From assembly GCA_001247695.2 (NCBI GenBank), contig LGRX02031571.1:1-26077 (forward strand): a stretch of 26,077 bases of DNA, given 5' to 3'. The position numbers were made by a program, and so were the translations under genes. Within the stretch, counting starts at the first letter, position 1; every line of letters starts with the position of its first letter. Shown piece by piece: positions 18,561 through 26,077 of this stretch. The DNA is from Cymbomonas tetramitiformis. Its lineage: Eukaryota; Chlorophyta; Pyramimonadophyceae; Pyramimonadales; Pyramimonadaceae. The notes beneath the pieces are model-generated. The model was not told the DNA's origin. It searched no databases and saw nothing but the letters and a program-made list of their open reading frames with translations.

Positions 18561-20436
18561 GCTCCTCAGCCGCCTCCCGCATCATCTCCGGCGGCACACC
18601 TCGCAGCCAGAACCCCAGCCTCGGGTGGGCACAGAATCGAAGCAGGAGCCCCTGGGCCTGCGCATGCCCAAGCTTGTTCAAGAGGGGCAGGATGCCACAT
18701 AGCTCCTCCACCTTCTTCAACATCTCCACACTGACCGCCTCTGCCTTCCCCACCGGCACCCCCAAGACATCGATGAAGTCCAGCTCCCCCCGTGCACCCG
18801 GCATCCCGGCCTCGAAGCAACTGGCGTCCCCCTCAGGCGAGAAAGCCGCTGACTTCACCGGCTGAATATCCAGGCCAATCGCCACTGCCTCCTCCATATA
18901 AGTCTCATACGCGAGCGCCGCTTCAACCGGAGGGCCCAGGAAGAAAGCGTCATCCAAGTAGGCAAAGATGACCACGCTAGGGTGTCCCTCCTGAACCCGC
19001 TCCAGCACCACCTGCAACGGGGCAGCCAAGTAAAGTGGCCCCAGGGGGTCCCCCTGCTGCGTGCCCTCCTTCGACTTGACAAATCGCATCACCGAGCCAT
19101 CAACGCCCCCCAGCCGAAACCCCAGGTTTGCATCCACCCCATAACAAAGGTCCGTCCATGCCCACAACTCCGGGAAGTCCCGCTCGATAGCCTCAAACAT
19201 TGCCTCACGGTGCACCGCATTGAAGGCATTCCTGGCATCTGCCTTAACACAGACCCATTCCGGGTGCCGATCCAGGGCCGCCTGAACAGTGTGGACCCCC
19301 AGGTCCGCCCCTCCCTTCACCGCAACCCCAATCTGGGCCGCCCGCAGTCCACCATGGTCATCATCCTGTCGACGCCCACAAAATCGAGCCCTGAGGGCCT
19401 TCGCACGCTGCCTGCATATGACCTTCGCCACTAGCTTCCGGAGAACTTCGCCACACGCAATGGGCCGGACGTTGACGCCGAGGTCGTCCTTCAGCAACGC
19501 CACTAACCTAGCGCCTGCCAACCACTCCCGAACCCCCGCAGGGGCCCAACCTGCCACCAGATGGTTGCACACCTCCAACAGTGCATCTCGCCCACCAGAG
19601 ACATGGACCGCCCACATATGCTCCCAGCGCCAATGAGAGCTGCCCGGTCCTGAGGCCCGCGGCAGAGTACGCATTACATCATCGAACGTCTTCTCATCCA
19701 GCTCAAGCGCCTGCCCCCGAAGCTCCCGCCGGCGATCCTTTCCCACCTCTTGCCTCCTGCCTGTCCCAGCCGGGTGCAACCGCTCCAGCTTCAGCAACGT
19801 CTCCTCCGTCGCCGGTGCCAGCTTGGCCAACTCCAACCTCTTTGTTGCCTTTCCCAGCTGCCGCGCCTTCACCAACCGCACAGCATCTCGCAGCACCCGT
19901 TCCTCATCCGCCTCGGCCACAACTCGTCGATTCCCCGCCGCCTCTGCATGCAGCCCCTCCCACTCGCCGCGTAGGAAGCGGGCGCAACGCTCCTTAATGA
20001 CCTGGGCCACACCCTGCTTCACCCCCTGCTGGACCGGCTGAAGAACCAGGCGCGGGAGTAAAAAGAACAGCTTGTAGGCCTCGACGTCCTCCGCGTCCAC
20101 CCGCATCCTGCGAAGCACGACCATCACACACTCGGTGAACAGCCTCCACAACTTCTTCGGCACAATCAGGGAAGGGAAGTCGCTCACAGCGCACTCGTCG
20201 ACACTCAATCCTCGCAGCCATGTCCACCCCGCCTCTCCAAGCCCATCCGGGTCCCCCACCAAACTCTCGCCTCCGTGCTGCCCCTGCGCCCGTCCCGCCG
20301 CCTGTGGATTGCCTGCCCCGGCCCCCACTGCCGCCTCCCCCCTGAGACGGCGCACAACGCTGAGCATAACTAGCCAGACAGCCCCCACCCCGACCTTGAT
20401 GCTGCCGCAATCCAGTCTCCGAGAGGATATGTCCAC
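18496..20436 (-). CDS. Retroelement reverse transcriptase
   Basis: This is a 646-residue frame with the full set of non-LTR reverse transcriptase blocks: LPRASGPGSSHWRWEH, LVALLKDDLGVNVRPIACGE, KADARNAFNAVHREAMF (catalytic Asp400, codon at 19237-19239), EGTQQGDPLGPLYLA, FAYLDDAFFLG (Asp495-Asp496, near 18949-18954), a downstream VKSAAF, and IDVLGVPVG. Asp triad and QGDPLGP are intact. The enzyme copies element RNA into DNA at the target site. The first coding-looking segment is WTWLRGLSVDE near 20230. Before that the frame overlaps the zinc-finger ORF, so the nominal start is not the biological one. The frame ends at 18496, just before the thumb/endonuclease part resumes one base over. Confidence 0.88.
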   Translation of the reverse strand: MDISSRRLDCGSIKVGVGAVWLVMLSVVRRLRGEAAVGAGAGNPQAAGRAQGQHGGESLVGDPDGLGEAGWTWLRGLSVDECAVSDFPSLIVPKKLWRLFTECVMVVLRRMRVDAEDVEAYKLFFLLPRLVLQPVQQGVKQGVAQVIKERCARFLRGEWEGLHAEAAGNRRVVAEADEERVLRDAVRLVKARQLGKATKRLELAKLAPATEETLLKLERLHPAGTGRRQEVGKDRRRELRGQALELDEKTFDDVMRTLPRASGPGSSHWRWEHMWAVHVSGGRDALLEVCNHLVAGWAPAGVREWLAGARLVALLKDDLGVNVRPIACGEVLRKLVAKVICRQRAKALRARFCGRRQDDDHGGLRAAQIGVAVKGGADLGVHTVQAALDRHPEWVCVKADARNAFNAVHREAMFEAIERDFPELWAWTDLCYGVDANLGFRLGGVDGSVMRFVKSKEGTQQGDPLGPLYLAAPLQVVLERVQEGHPSVVIFAYLDDAFFLGPPVEAALAYETYMEEAVAIGLDIQPVKSAAFSPEGDASCFEAGMPGARGELDFIDVLGVPVGKAEAVSVEMLKKVEELCGILPLLNKLGHAQAQGLLLRFCAHPRLGFWLRGVPPEMMREAAEEHDRRMQGALRDLLPGGGLAFL

Positions 20437-21469
20437 AGCTCTGCTCAGGGCACCGCGTGAGCCTCGCCGCAGACAGCAGAAGCCCCGATGCGTCAGGATG
20501 GCTCCGCCGAAAATGCTCCGTCAGGGCTCGGCTGCTTCCTAGGGCCCCCACTGAGCACCCCGGCACCGAGCAGACCACATTCCCCACCCGCTGTCCTGCC
20601 CCCTTCCGCCCGCCACTTCCCTCGAGCTGCGCCGACCCACTAGTCCCTCCCGAGGCACCCCCCAATGGTCTCAGTGGCTCCACAGCCCCTCCCTCACCCG
20701 CCACATCAGCCCCGCGCTCTGCCCCCACCGTCCTCGTCCCTAACCTTACCCCGTGGACACCCTCACCCGCCACCCCCACGGCCTCCTCACCACCCGACTG
20801 TCCCACCGCTACAGCACCACTCCCAAGATCAACGCTAACCCCAGCCGAACGCCCCGACAGTTCCAATCGAAGTGACAGATGAGGGCCCTCCACGCCCTCT
20901 CCGCTGCTCACTGCCATCCCACCCGCCAGACCATCCACTCCGGCCCCGTCCTCCCCGCTGACCCCCTCAGTTTCGCCACCCGCACCCGCGCCCACATCCC
21001 CCCGAGGCAACCGCCGCCAACCCATAAGCAAGCCCTTCTCCGCCTCCCTGCTCCAGCCACCAACCGTCTTCACCCCGACGCGCCGCCCACCACCCCGCCT
21101 GGACAGGAAACCGTCATGATCACCCGGGTCTCTCGGCCTGTCCTCCAGGAACACCTCCTCTCTCTCCGGGTTCCCATCAAGGTACTCAATCACCGTCGCC
21201 CCCTCCACAGATGCCCCCCCCCCTAACCGTCCACCATACCAGCTGCGCTCACCTGGCCAATACACCTCCACCAGGGTGCCCACTGGCAACGCCGCCATCG
21301 CTGGGCCTACACTCTGCCCAGCCGATCTCCCACCATCAACACGCCTTTCATTATTTACACTATCCGTGACCGCCAGGTCCGCCGCCTGCCCAGCCGCCCC
21401 TTCCATATTTAGACTATAAACAAACCCCTCATTCGCCCGATTACCTTCATAATCAGAACTCATAGTCAT
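19994..21469 (-). CDS. Retroelement N-terminal ORF: Tudor-like domain and zinc fingers
   Basis: The ORF starts at 21469 (MTMSSDYEGN; a second Met at 21463 is equally possible). Residues of about 60-110 read VGTLVEVYWPGERSWYGGRL and then EYLDGNPEREEVFLED, the pattern of a Tudor/Agenet-type strand barrel known to read chromatin marks. A long Gly/Val/Glu-rich linker follows. Then comes a C2H2-type finger (CSVPGCSVGALGSSRALTEH) and a second, incomplete finger (CPEQSCGHILSETGLRQHQ), as in the DNA-binding N-termini of R2/NeSL-like proteins. After about 20400 this frame looks non-coding, while the +1 frame continues into the reverse transcriptase, so the real protein is one fusion broken by a frameshift. 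Confidence 0.65.
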   Translation of the reverse strand: MTMSSDYEGNRANEGFVYSLNMEGAAGQAADLAVTDSVNNERRVDGGRSAGQSVGPAMAALPVGTLVEVYWPGERSWYGGRLGGGASVEGATVIEYLDGNPEREEVFLEDRPRDPGDHDGFLSRRGGGRRVGVKTVGGWSREAEKGLLMGWRRLPRGDVGAGAGGETEGVSGEDGAGVDGLAGGMAVSSGEGVEGPHLSLRLELSGRSAGVSVDLGSGAVAVGQSGGEEAVGVAGEGVHGVRLGTRTVGAERGADVAGEGGAVEPLRPLGGASGGTSGSAQLEGSGGRKGAGQRVGNVVCSVPGCSVGALGSSRALTEHFRRSHPDASGLLLSAARLTRCPEQSCGHILSETGLRQHQGRGGGCLASYAQRCAPSQGGGGSGGRGRQSTGGGTGAGAARRREFGGGPGWAWRGGVDMAARIECRRVRCERLPFPDCAEEVVEAVHRVCDGRASQDAGGRGGRRGLQAVLFTPAPGSSAGPAGGEAGCGPGH

Positions 21470-22273
21470 AATTCATTCATTCGAACACTACGCCCAGTGA
21501 CGCTCACCACCTGCCACCAAGCCAAAAAACCAAAACCAAAATCGAGCCAAAAAACAGCATCCGGAAACTCATCGCCATGGAATTGCAACCGGCCGTGGCC
21601 TCAGGAGTCCTGCCTCTCACCCCGGGGGATTGGGCGGGCAGGTGCTGACGCCAGCAGAGGCATCCGTCAGATACAAATGTATCCAATATACTGGACTGTC
21701 AGCTGGGTTGGCCTGGATGGGCGCTCTATGCCAACCGCGCGGAGGGCTGTCTGTACAAAAGTAACCGCGCCCCGAAGGTCTCCGGTACCCTCGACCGTTG
21801 CTGTTGATGCAAAATCCATCTGCTGTTGGCTCCCCAAACAAATATATGAAACCATGCCTGCACAGGCGCAAAATATGTACACAACTCGAACCACACGTGT
21901 GTGCGTGAAACCCAAGACCGGATCTGGACCGTAGAGAGCAACGGCAAGCGACGGCCACCACACCAGAAGTGCGGATTTGTCCTTACGGGCCCGGGTCCAG
22001 ACCACACCCAACCGACACCACCGCTAACACAACCAACACAATCAACACAATCAACACAAGAAGGAGAACACACAACCAAGGCTCCGATCGGCGAAGGCAG
22101 CAGCCAACACCCTGCACTCGAAGGCCTCAGCAGGGAACCCCGAGCGCTATCAACCGACACCACACGCAACCCTAGCCGTGTGGGGGGTCATACCCCTCAG
22201 CCGGCAAACGCTCTCCCCTCCATTCTTTGTCCCCCCGCCAATCCGGCGAGGGTTAGGCCCCGGGGGGAGGGCC
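21470..22273 (-). other. Retroelement 5' leader, no ORF supported
   Basis: Between the first ORF and the right flanking repeat there is GC-rich sequence with no supported gene on either strand. An aacacaatcaacacaatcaa tandem lies near 22028-22060. A promoter is expected here but no motif can be named. Confidence 0.4.
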
Positions 22274-22373
22274 CTGTGTGTGTGTATGCTTATCCTTGCG
22301 AATCCTTTGGCACCCCGTAGCCACAGAAGACTGCACTATGTACCCACGCCGGGGATCAAAGGATTCAGCACAC
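22274..22373. repeat. Direct repeat flanking the retroelement, right copy
   Basis: This 100-bp sequence matches 15702-15799, with two extra bases in the TG run and few substitutions. It ends in cagcacac and is followed by a TG microsatellite. Confidence 0.85.
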
Positions 22374-22398
22374 TGTGTGTGTGTGTGTGTGTGTGTGT
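22374..22398. repeat. (TG)n microsatellite
   Basis: Twelve uninterrupted TG dinucleotides lie next to the right flanking repeat, which itself begins with a shorter TG run. Confidence 0.9.
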
Positions 22399-22429
22399 CG
22401 TTAACTGGAATGATTTGGATGATGGGATG

Positions 22430-22794
22430 TGGCTGTCCCTGTGGTACCCTTCTGACGGGTACTGCCTCTTTGAGTGCGTCGGGGATTCGTCTGCGGCTCG
22501 CTATTTGGGAGTGTCTTGGATTCGTCTGACGCTTGCTCCCTCTCCGTGTACAGTGCTCATGGTTATTACACATGCCGGGGGACTTGTGTTCTTTGACCCT
22601 GATATGAGGTACTGGCGCATCGCTGTGAACGGGGACGGCCGCCGGGTGGAAGTGGGTTTTGGGAGGCGGTTATCCCTGTGGTGCCATTCTGGCGGGCACT
22701 GCCTCTTGGAGAGCTCGGTAGATTCGTCTGTCGTGCTGCGAGGAGATGCAGAAGGTGGTGAAGTACACCTTCTGTGTTTTCCCTTGAATTTTGT
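22430..22794. repeat. Diverged outer units of the 476-bp family
   Basis: ctgtccctgtggtacccttc with tactgcctctttgag (22433 on) and tatccctgtggtgccattct with cactgcctcttggag (22670 on) are diverged copies of a segment found once in each full unit of the array to the right. The second continues through cttctgtgttttcccttga into the first array unit. Confidence 0.7.
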
Positions 22795-25345
22795 GGGGAG
22801 CACTTAGGTGCCCGCATGTTTCCTTTTTTTGACATGGGGTGTCCATGCTGTGTGGCGTGACTGCATTCATGACATAACCATGGACCAGCAGGTCCCATCC
22901 ATCGACCGTGAGCCACTGGGGGGCATGCCAGCAGGGTCCGCTTACTCCGTAACCCAGAGACCAACAGTTGTTTGGCGACGATCGGTCACATCGTATCATC
23001 TTTCCCTGCTGCTTTGCATTTGGGTTGGGAATATGTATGCGTTTGTGGTATCTTGTCACGGCCCCGCCCTGCTCTTGATTTGCTTTTCACATCCACTGGG
23101 ATGATGATGGGCTGGCTTTTGTTGGCCGATCTCATGCCGTTCTGTGTGTCGCTGCGTGTGGGGAGCACTTAGGTGCCCGCATGTTTCCTCTTTTTTTGAC
23201 ATGGGGTGTCCATGCTGTGTGGTGTGACTGCATTCATGACATAACCATGGACCACCAGGTCCCATCCATCGACCGGGAGCCACTGGGGGGCATGCCAGCA
23301 GGGTCCGCTTACTCCGTAACCCAGAGACCAACAGTTGTTTGGCGACGATCGGTCACATCGTATCATCTTTCCATGCTGCTTTGCATTTGGGTTGGGAATA
23401 TGTATGCGTTTGTGGTATTATGTCACGGCCCCGCCCTGCTCTTGATTTGCTTTTCACATCCACTGGGATGATGATGGGCTGGCTTTTGTTGGCCGATCTC
23501 ATGCCGTTCAGTGTGTGTGTGTGTGTGTTGTGGTGGTGAAGTCCACCTTCTGTGTTTTCCCTTGATTTTTGTGGGGAGCACTTAGGTGCCCGCAAGTTTT
23601 CTTTTTTTGACATGGGCTGTCCATGCTGTGTGGTGTGACTGCATTCATGGCATAACCATGGACCAACGGGTCCCATCCATCGACCGTGAGCCACTGGGGG
23701 GCATGCCAGCAGGGTCCGCTTACCCTGGGATGGATAATTGTTGGGCGATGATCGGTCACATCGTATCATCTTTCCATGCTGCTTTGCATCTGGGTTGGGA
23801 ATATGTATGAGTTGGTGGTATTATGTCACGGCCCCGCCCTGCTCCTGATTTGCTTCTCACATCCACTGGGATGATGGTGGGCTGGCTTTTGTTGGCCGAT
23901 CTCATGCCGTTCAGTGTGTGTCTGTGGTGCCATTCTGGCCGGCACTGCCTCTTGGAGAGCTCGGTGGATTCGTCTGCCTTTGCTGCAAGGAGAGACAGAG
24001 GGTGTTAAAGTCCACCTTCTGTGTTTTCCCTTGATTTTGCGGGGAGCACTTAGGTGCCCGCAAGGTTTCTTTTTTTGACATGGGCTGTCCATGCTGTGTG
24101 GTGTGACTGCATTCATGGCGTAACCATGGACCAACGGGTCCCATCCATCGACCGGGAGCCACTGGGGGGCATGCCAGCAGGGTCCGCTTGCTCTGTAACT
24201 CTGGGATGGACAATTGTTGGGCGATGATCGGTCACATCATATCATCTTTCCATGCTGCTTCGCATCTGGGTTGGGAATATGTATGAGTTGGTGGTATTAT
24301 GTCACGGCCCCGCCCTGCTCCTGATTTGCTTCTCACATCCGCTGGGATGATGGTGGGCTGGCTTTTGTTGGCCGATCTCATGCCGTTCAGTGTGTGTCTG
24401 TGGTGCCATTCTGGCCGGCACTGCCTCTTGGAGAGCTCGGTGGATTCGTCTGCCTTTGCTGCAAGGAGAGACAGAGGGTGGTAAAGTCCACCTTCTGTGT
24501 TTTCCCTTGATTTTGCGGGGAGCACTTAGGTGCCCGCAAGGTTTCTTTTTTTGACATGGGCTGTCCATGCTGTGTGGTGTGACTGCATTCATGGCATAAC
24601 CATGGACCAACGGGTCCCATCCATCGACCGTGAGCCACTGGGGGGCATGCCAGCAGGTTCTGCTTACTCTGTAACCCTGGGATGGACAATTGTTGGGCGA
24701 TGATCGGTCACATCGTATCATCTTTCCATGCTGCTTCGCATCTGGGTTGGGAATATGTATGAGTTGGTGGTATTATGTCACGGCCCCGCCCTGCTCCTGA
24801 TTTGCTTCTCACATCCGCTGGGATGATGGTGGGCTGGCTTTTGTTGGCCGATCTCATGCCGTTCAGTGTGTGTCTGTGGTGCCATTCTGGCCGGCACTGC
24901 CTCTTGGAGAGCTCGGTGGATTCGTCTGCCTTTGCTGCAAGGAGAGACAGAGGGTGGTAAAGTCCACCTTCTGTGTTTTCCCTTGATTTTGCGGGGAGCA
25001 CTTAGGTGCCCGCAAGGTTTCTTTTTTTGACATGGGCTGTCCATGCTGTGTGGTGTGACTGCATTCATGGCATAACCATGGACCAACGTGTCCCATCCAT
25101 CGACCGTGAGCCACTGGGGGGTATGCCAGCAGGGTCTGCTTACTCCGTAACCCTGGGATGGACAATTGTTGGGTGATGATCGGTCATAGTATCATCTTTC
25201 CATGCTGCTTCGCATCTGGGTTGGGAATATGTATGAGTTGGTGGTATCTTGTCATGGCCTCGCCCTGCTCCTGATTTGCTTCTCACATCCGCTGGGATGA
25301 TGGTGGGCTGGCTTTTGTTGGCATATCTCATGCCATTTAGTGTGT
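22795..25345. repeat. Tandem array, six units of up to 476 bp
   Basis: gagcacttaggtgcccgca marks unit starts; its cacttaggt falls at 22801, 23166, 23579, 24047, 24523 and 24999, giving steps of 365, 413, 468, 476 and 476. The two short units lack the ctgtggtgccattctgg to gacagaggg segment, wholly or largely; the 476-bp neighbours are almost identical. Each unit carries catggaccarcrggtcccat, gggaatatgtatg and ccgctgggatgatggtgggc. The last unit is cut at about 25345. Open frames on both strands repeat with the units and shift because 476 is not a multiple of three. Confidence 0.93.
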
Positions 25346-25356
25346 GTTTTTAGCAG

Positions 25357-25634
25357 GTGATATTTACTCGGGCAGAGTCTCTTACGAAGACGTGGCAGAA
25401 GTATGTGTGGAATCGTTGACCAGCGAGCTTACCAAGAACACCACATTCGAGATTTACTACCAGCCACGTAGGGGTGTCTCCGCGCCTCCTTTTCTCGTCC
25501 AACCTGATGCATCCTCCCTTTCCTCTCTTTTCGGGGGTCAAAAAGGATCTGGCCAATCTTATAAGCCGCAATTACGGGGATATACCTATGGCCAGCTGTT
25601 CCGTGGGCTTCATCTTGATGAACTTGTGGTGTGA
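25357..25634 (+). CDS. Last exon of a putative NAD(P)-binding SDR/NmrA-like protein (5' partial)
   Basis: An acceptor (tttttagcag) at 25347-25356 opens an exon of phase 1 that reads GDIYSGRVSYEDVAEVCVESL, then TKNTTFEIYYQ, and ends HLDELVV at the stop 25632-25634. The pattern GxISxEDVAEVCVxAL...TFE is typical of the C-terminal end of atypical short-chain dehydrogenases, which bind NAD(P) in a Rossmann fold; the glycine-rich cofactor loop would be in upstream exons. None was found in the window. They may lie left of the retroelement and outside the window, or the exon may be an orphan. The substrate is unknown. The tandem array ends 11 bp upstream of the acceptor, so it would sit inside the preceding intron. 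Confidence 0.5.
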
Positions 25635-26077
25635 CCAGTGGTGTGATCTCAATTTTCAACACGTATGACCTACCGTTGCGGATCTTGACCTACTGTTGCG
25701 GAGCGCACTAGCTTGTGTGGATTGCCGTTGAGCATGCCGGACAAACTTTATAGGCTTCATAGCAGGCAAGTGATATGACTGATGAAACTCTTCAAGATTC
25801 CAAGTAATTTACAATGTGTGAGAAAGGGCAAGACGGACTTTGCGCAGTTGACCACGAAGAGTGCATGATACATGCTCACATACACACACGTAAGCGGCGC
25901 TAAATGGGGGTGGTGATACATGGAGGAGGACGTGGCGGAGGGAGAGGGTGGCGACACTTGGCAGCTCCATGGGGTGGAAGGAGAGATGGGTCCGGCAGTT
26001 CTCCTTTGTGCTTGCGTGGAGGTCTCAGGGTTGTTTATCCGACGGGCCCAGGGGTGGTGTCAAACCAAGGGTGGTTG
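25635..26077. other. 3' flank without a supported gene
   Basis: This is probably the 3' UTR and intergenic DNA. A short imperfect repeat, gacctaccgttgcgga and gacctactgttgcgga, lies at about 25668-25702. Otherwise nothing is supported. Confidence 0.45.

Larger units (their letters stand above)
15800..22273 (-). mobile_element. Non-LTR retrotransposon with restriction-like endonuclease, about 6.5 kb
   Basis: On the minus strand, 5' to 3', it carries a leader of about 800 bp, a Tudor-like/zinc-finger ORF, reverse transcriptase, zinc knuckle plus PD-(D/E)XK-type endonuclease, a third ORF, and a tandemly repeated 3' region. There are no long terminal repeats, integrase, RNase H or poly(A) tail. 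A C-terminal restriction-like endonuclease places it among R2/NeSL/CRE-like groups, many of which insert at fixed sites by target-primed reverse transcription. Borders are set by the flanking 98-100-bp direct repeats. Two +1 frame breaks separate domains, so this copy is probably inactive unless they are sequencing errors. Confidence 0.8.

Noticed and set aside
16236..21226. Many long plus-strand open frames opposite the retroelement
   Set aside because: They are mirror frames of GC-rich minus-strand coding DNA, rich in Pro, Ser and Arg, with no motifs.
22386..22807. Open frame with DGYCLFECV and, 237 bp later in frame, GGHCLLESS, recalling an OTU-type Cys box
   Set aside because: The second motif is part of the DNA repeat unit that recurs in other frames to the right; the similarity comes from repeat structure, and no His or other OTU motif follows.
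4360..25345. Regularly spaced repeats as a possible CRISPR array
   Set aside because: Repeats are long, directly abutting units without unique spacers, in an intron-bearing eukaryotic sequence with no cas genes.

Overview
The window is intron-bearing nuclear DNA of a eukaryote and is dominated by mobile elements and repeats. The species cannot be fixed from the sequence. Short GT-AG introns, a Helitron-type helicase and an endonuclease-type non-LTR retroelement would fit an alga or another protist, and less clearly a fungus or simple animal. There is no sign of bacterial gene organisation. The left 14 kb is AT-rich; from about 14.1 kb to the right it is clearly more GC-rich.

Left part (1-6.2 kb): the window opens inside a large plus-strand coding region of a Helitron-like element. 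It encodes a PIF1/RecD-type helicase followed by two ubiquitin-protease-like (C19) domains. A 10-bp tandem duplication at 3054-3073 puts the two halves out of frame. A satellite of 231-bp units (4360-6110) follows, then a 12-bp-stem hairpin (6127-6156) that may be the 3' end of the element. A seven-exon gene of unknown family (6392-9279, 668 aa after splicing) comes next. I built its exon structure from splice sites that keep the reading frame at all six junctions.

Middle part (9.3-15.7 kb): there is almost no complete gene. It holds at least two recurring repeat families, one rich in GCGTCACGC/GCGTGACGC dyads and one with a conserved ATGACA-N-TGTCAT palindrome. It also holds a likely broken gene start (11681-11883), a 348-bp element with 44-bp terminal inverted repeats (13408-13755), and an 80-bp tandem repeat (15254-15600).

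Right part (15.7-26.1 kb): a non-LTR retrotransposon lies on the minus strand. In order it has a Tudor-like plus zinc-finger ORF, reverse transcriptase, a zinc knuckle with restriction-like endonuclease, and a third ORF that starts in a TGATG stop-start overlap. A 98-100-bp sequence flanks it as a direct repeat on both sides. A second small fragment of the same element abuts the left copy. Beyond it is a tandem array with units of up to 476 bp, related to the 80-bp repeat on the other side. The array ends 11 bp before a splice acceptor that opens what looks like the last exon of an NAD(P)-binding short-chain dehydrogenase-like gene (25357-25634).
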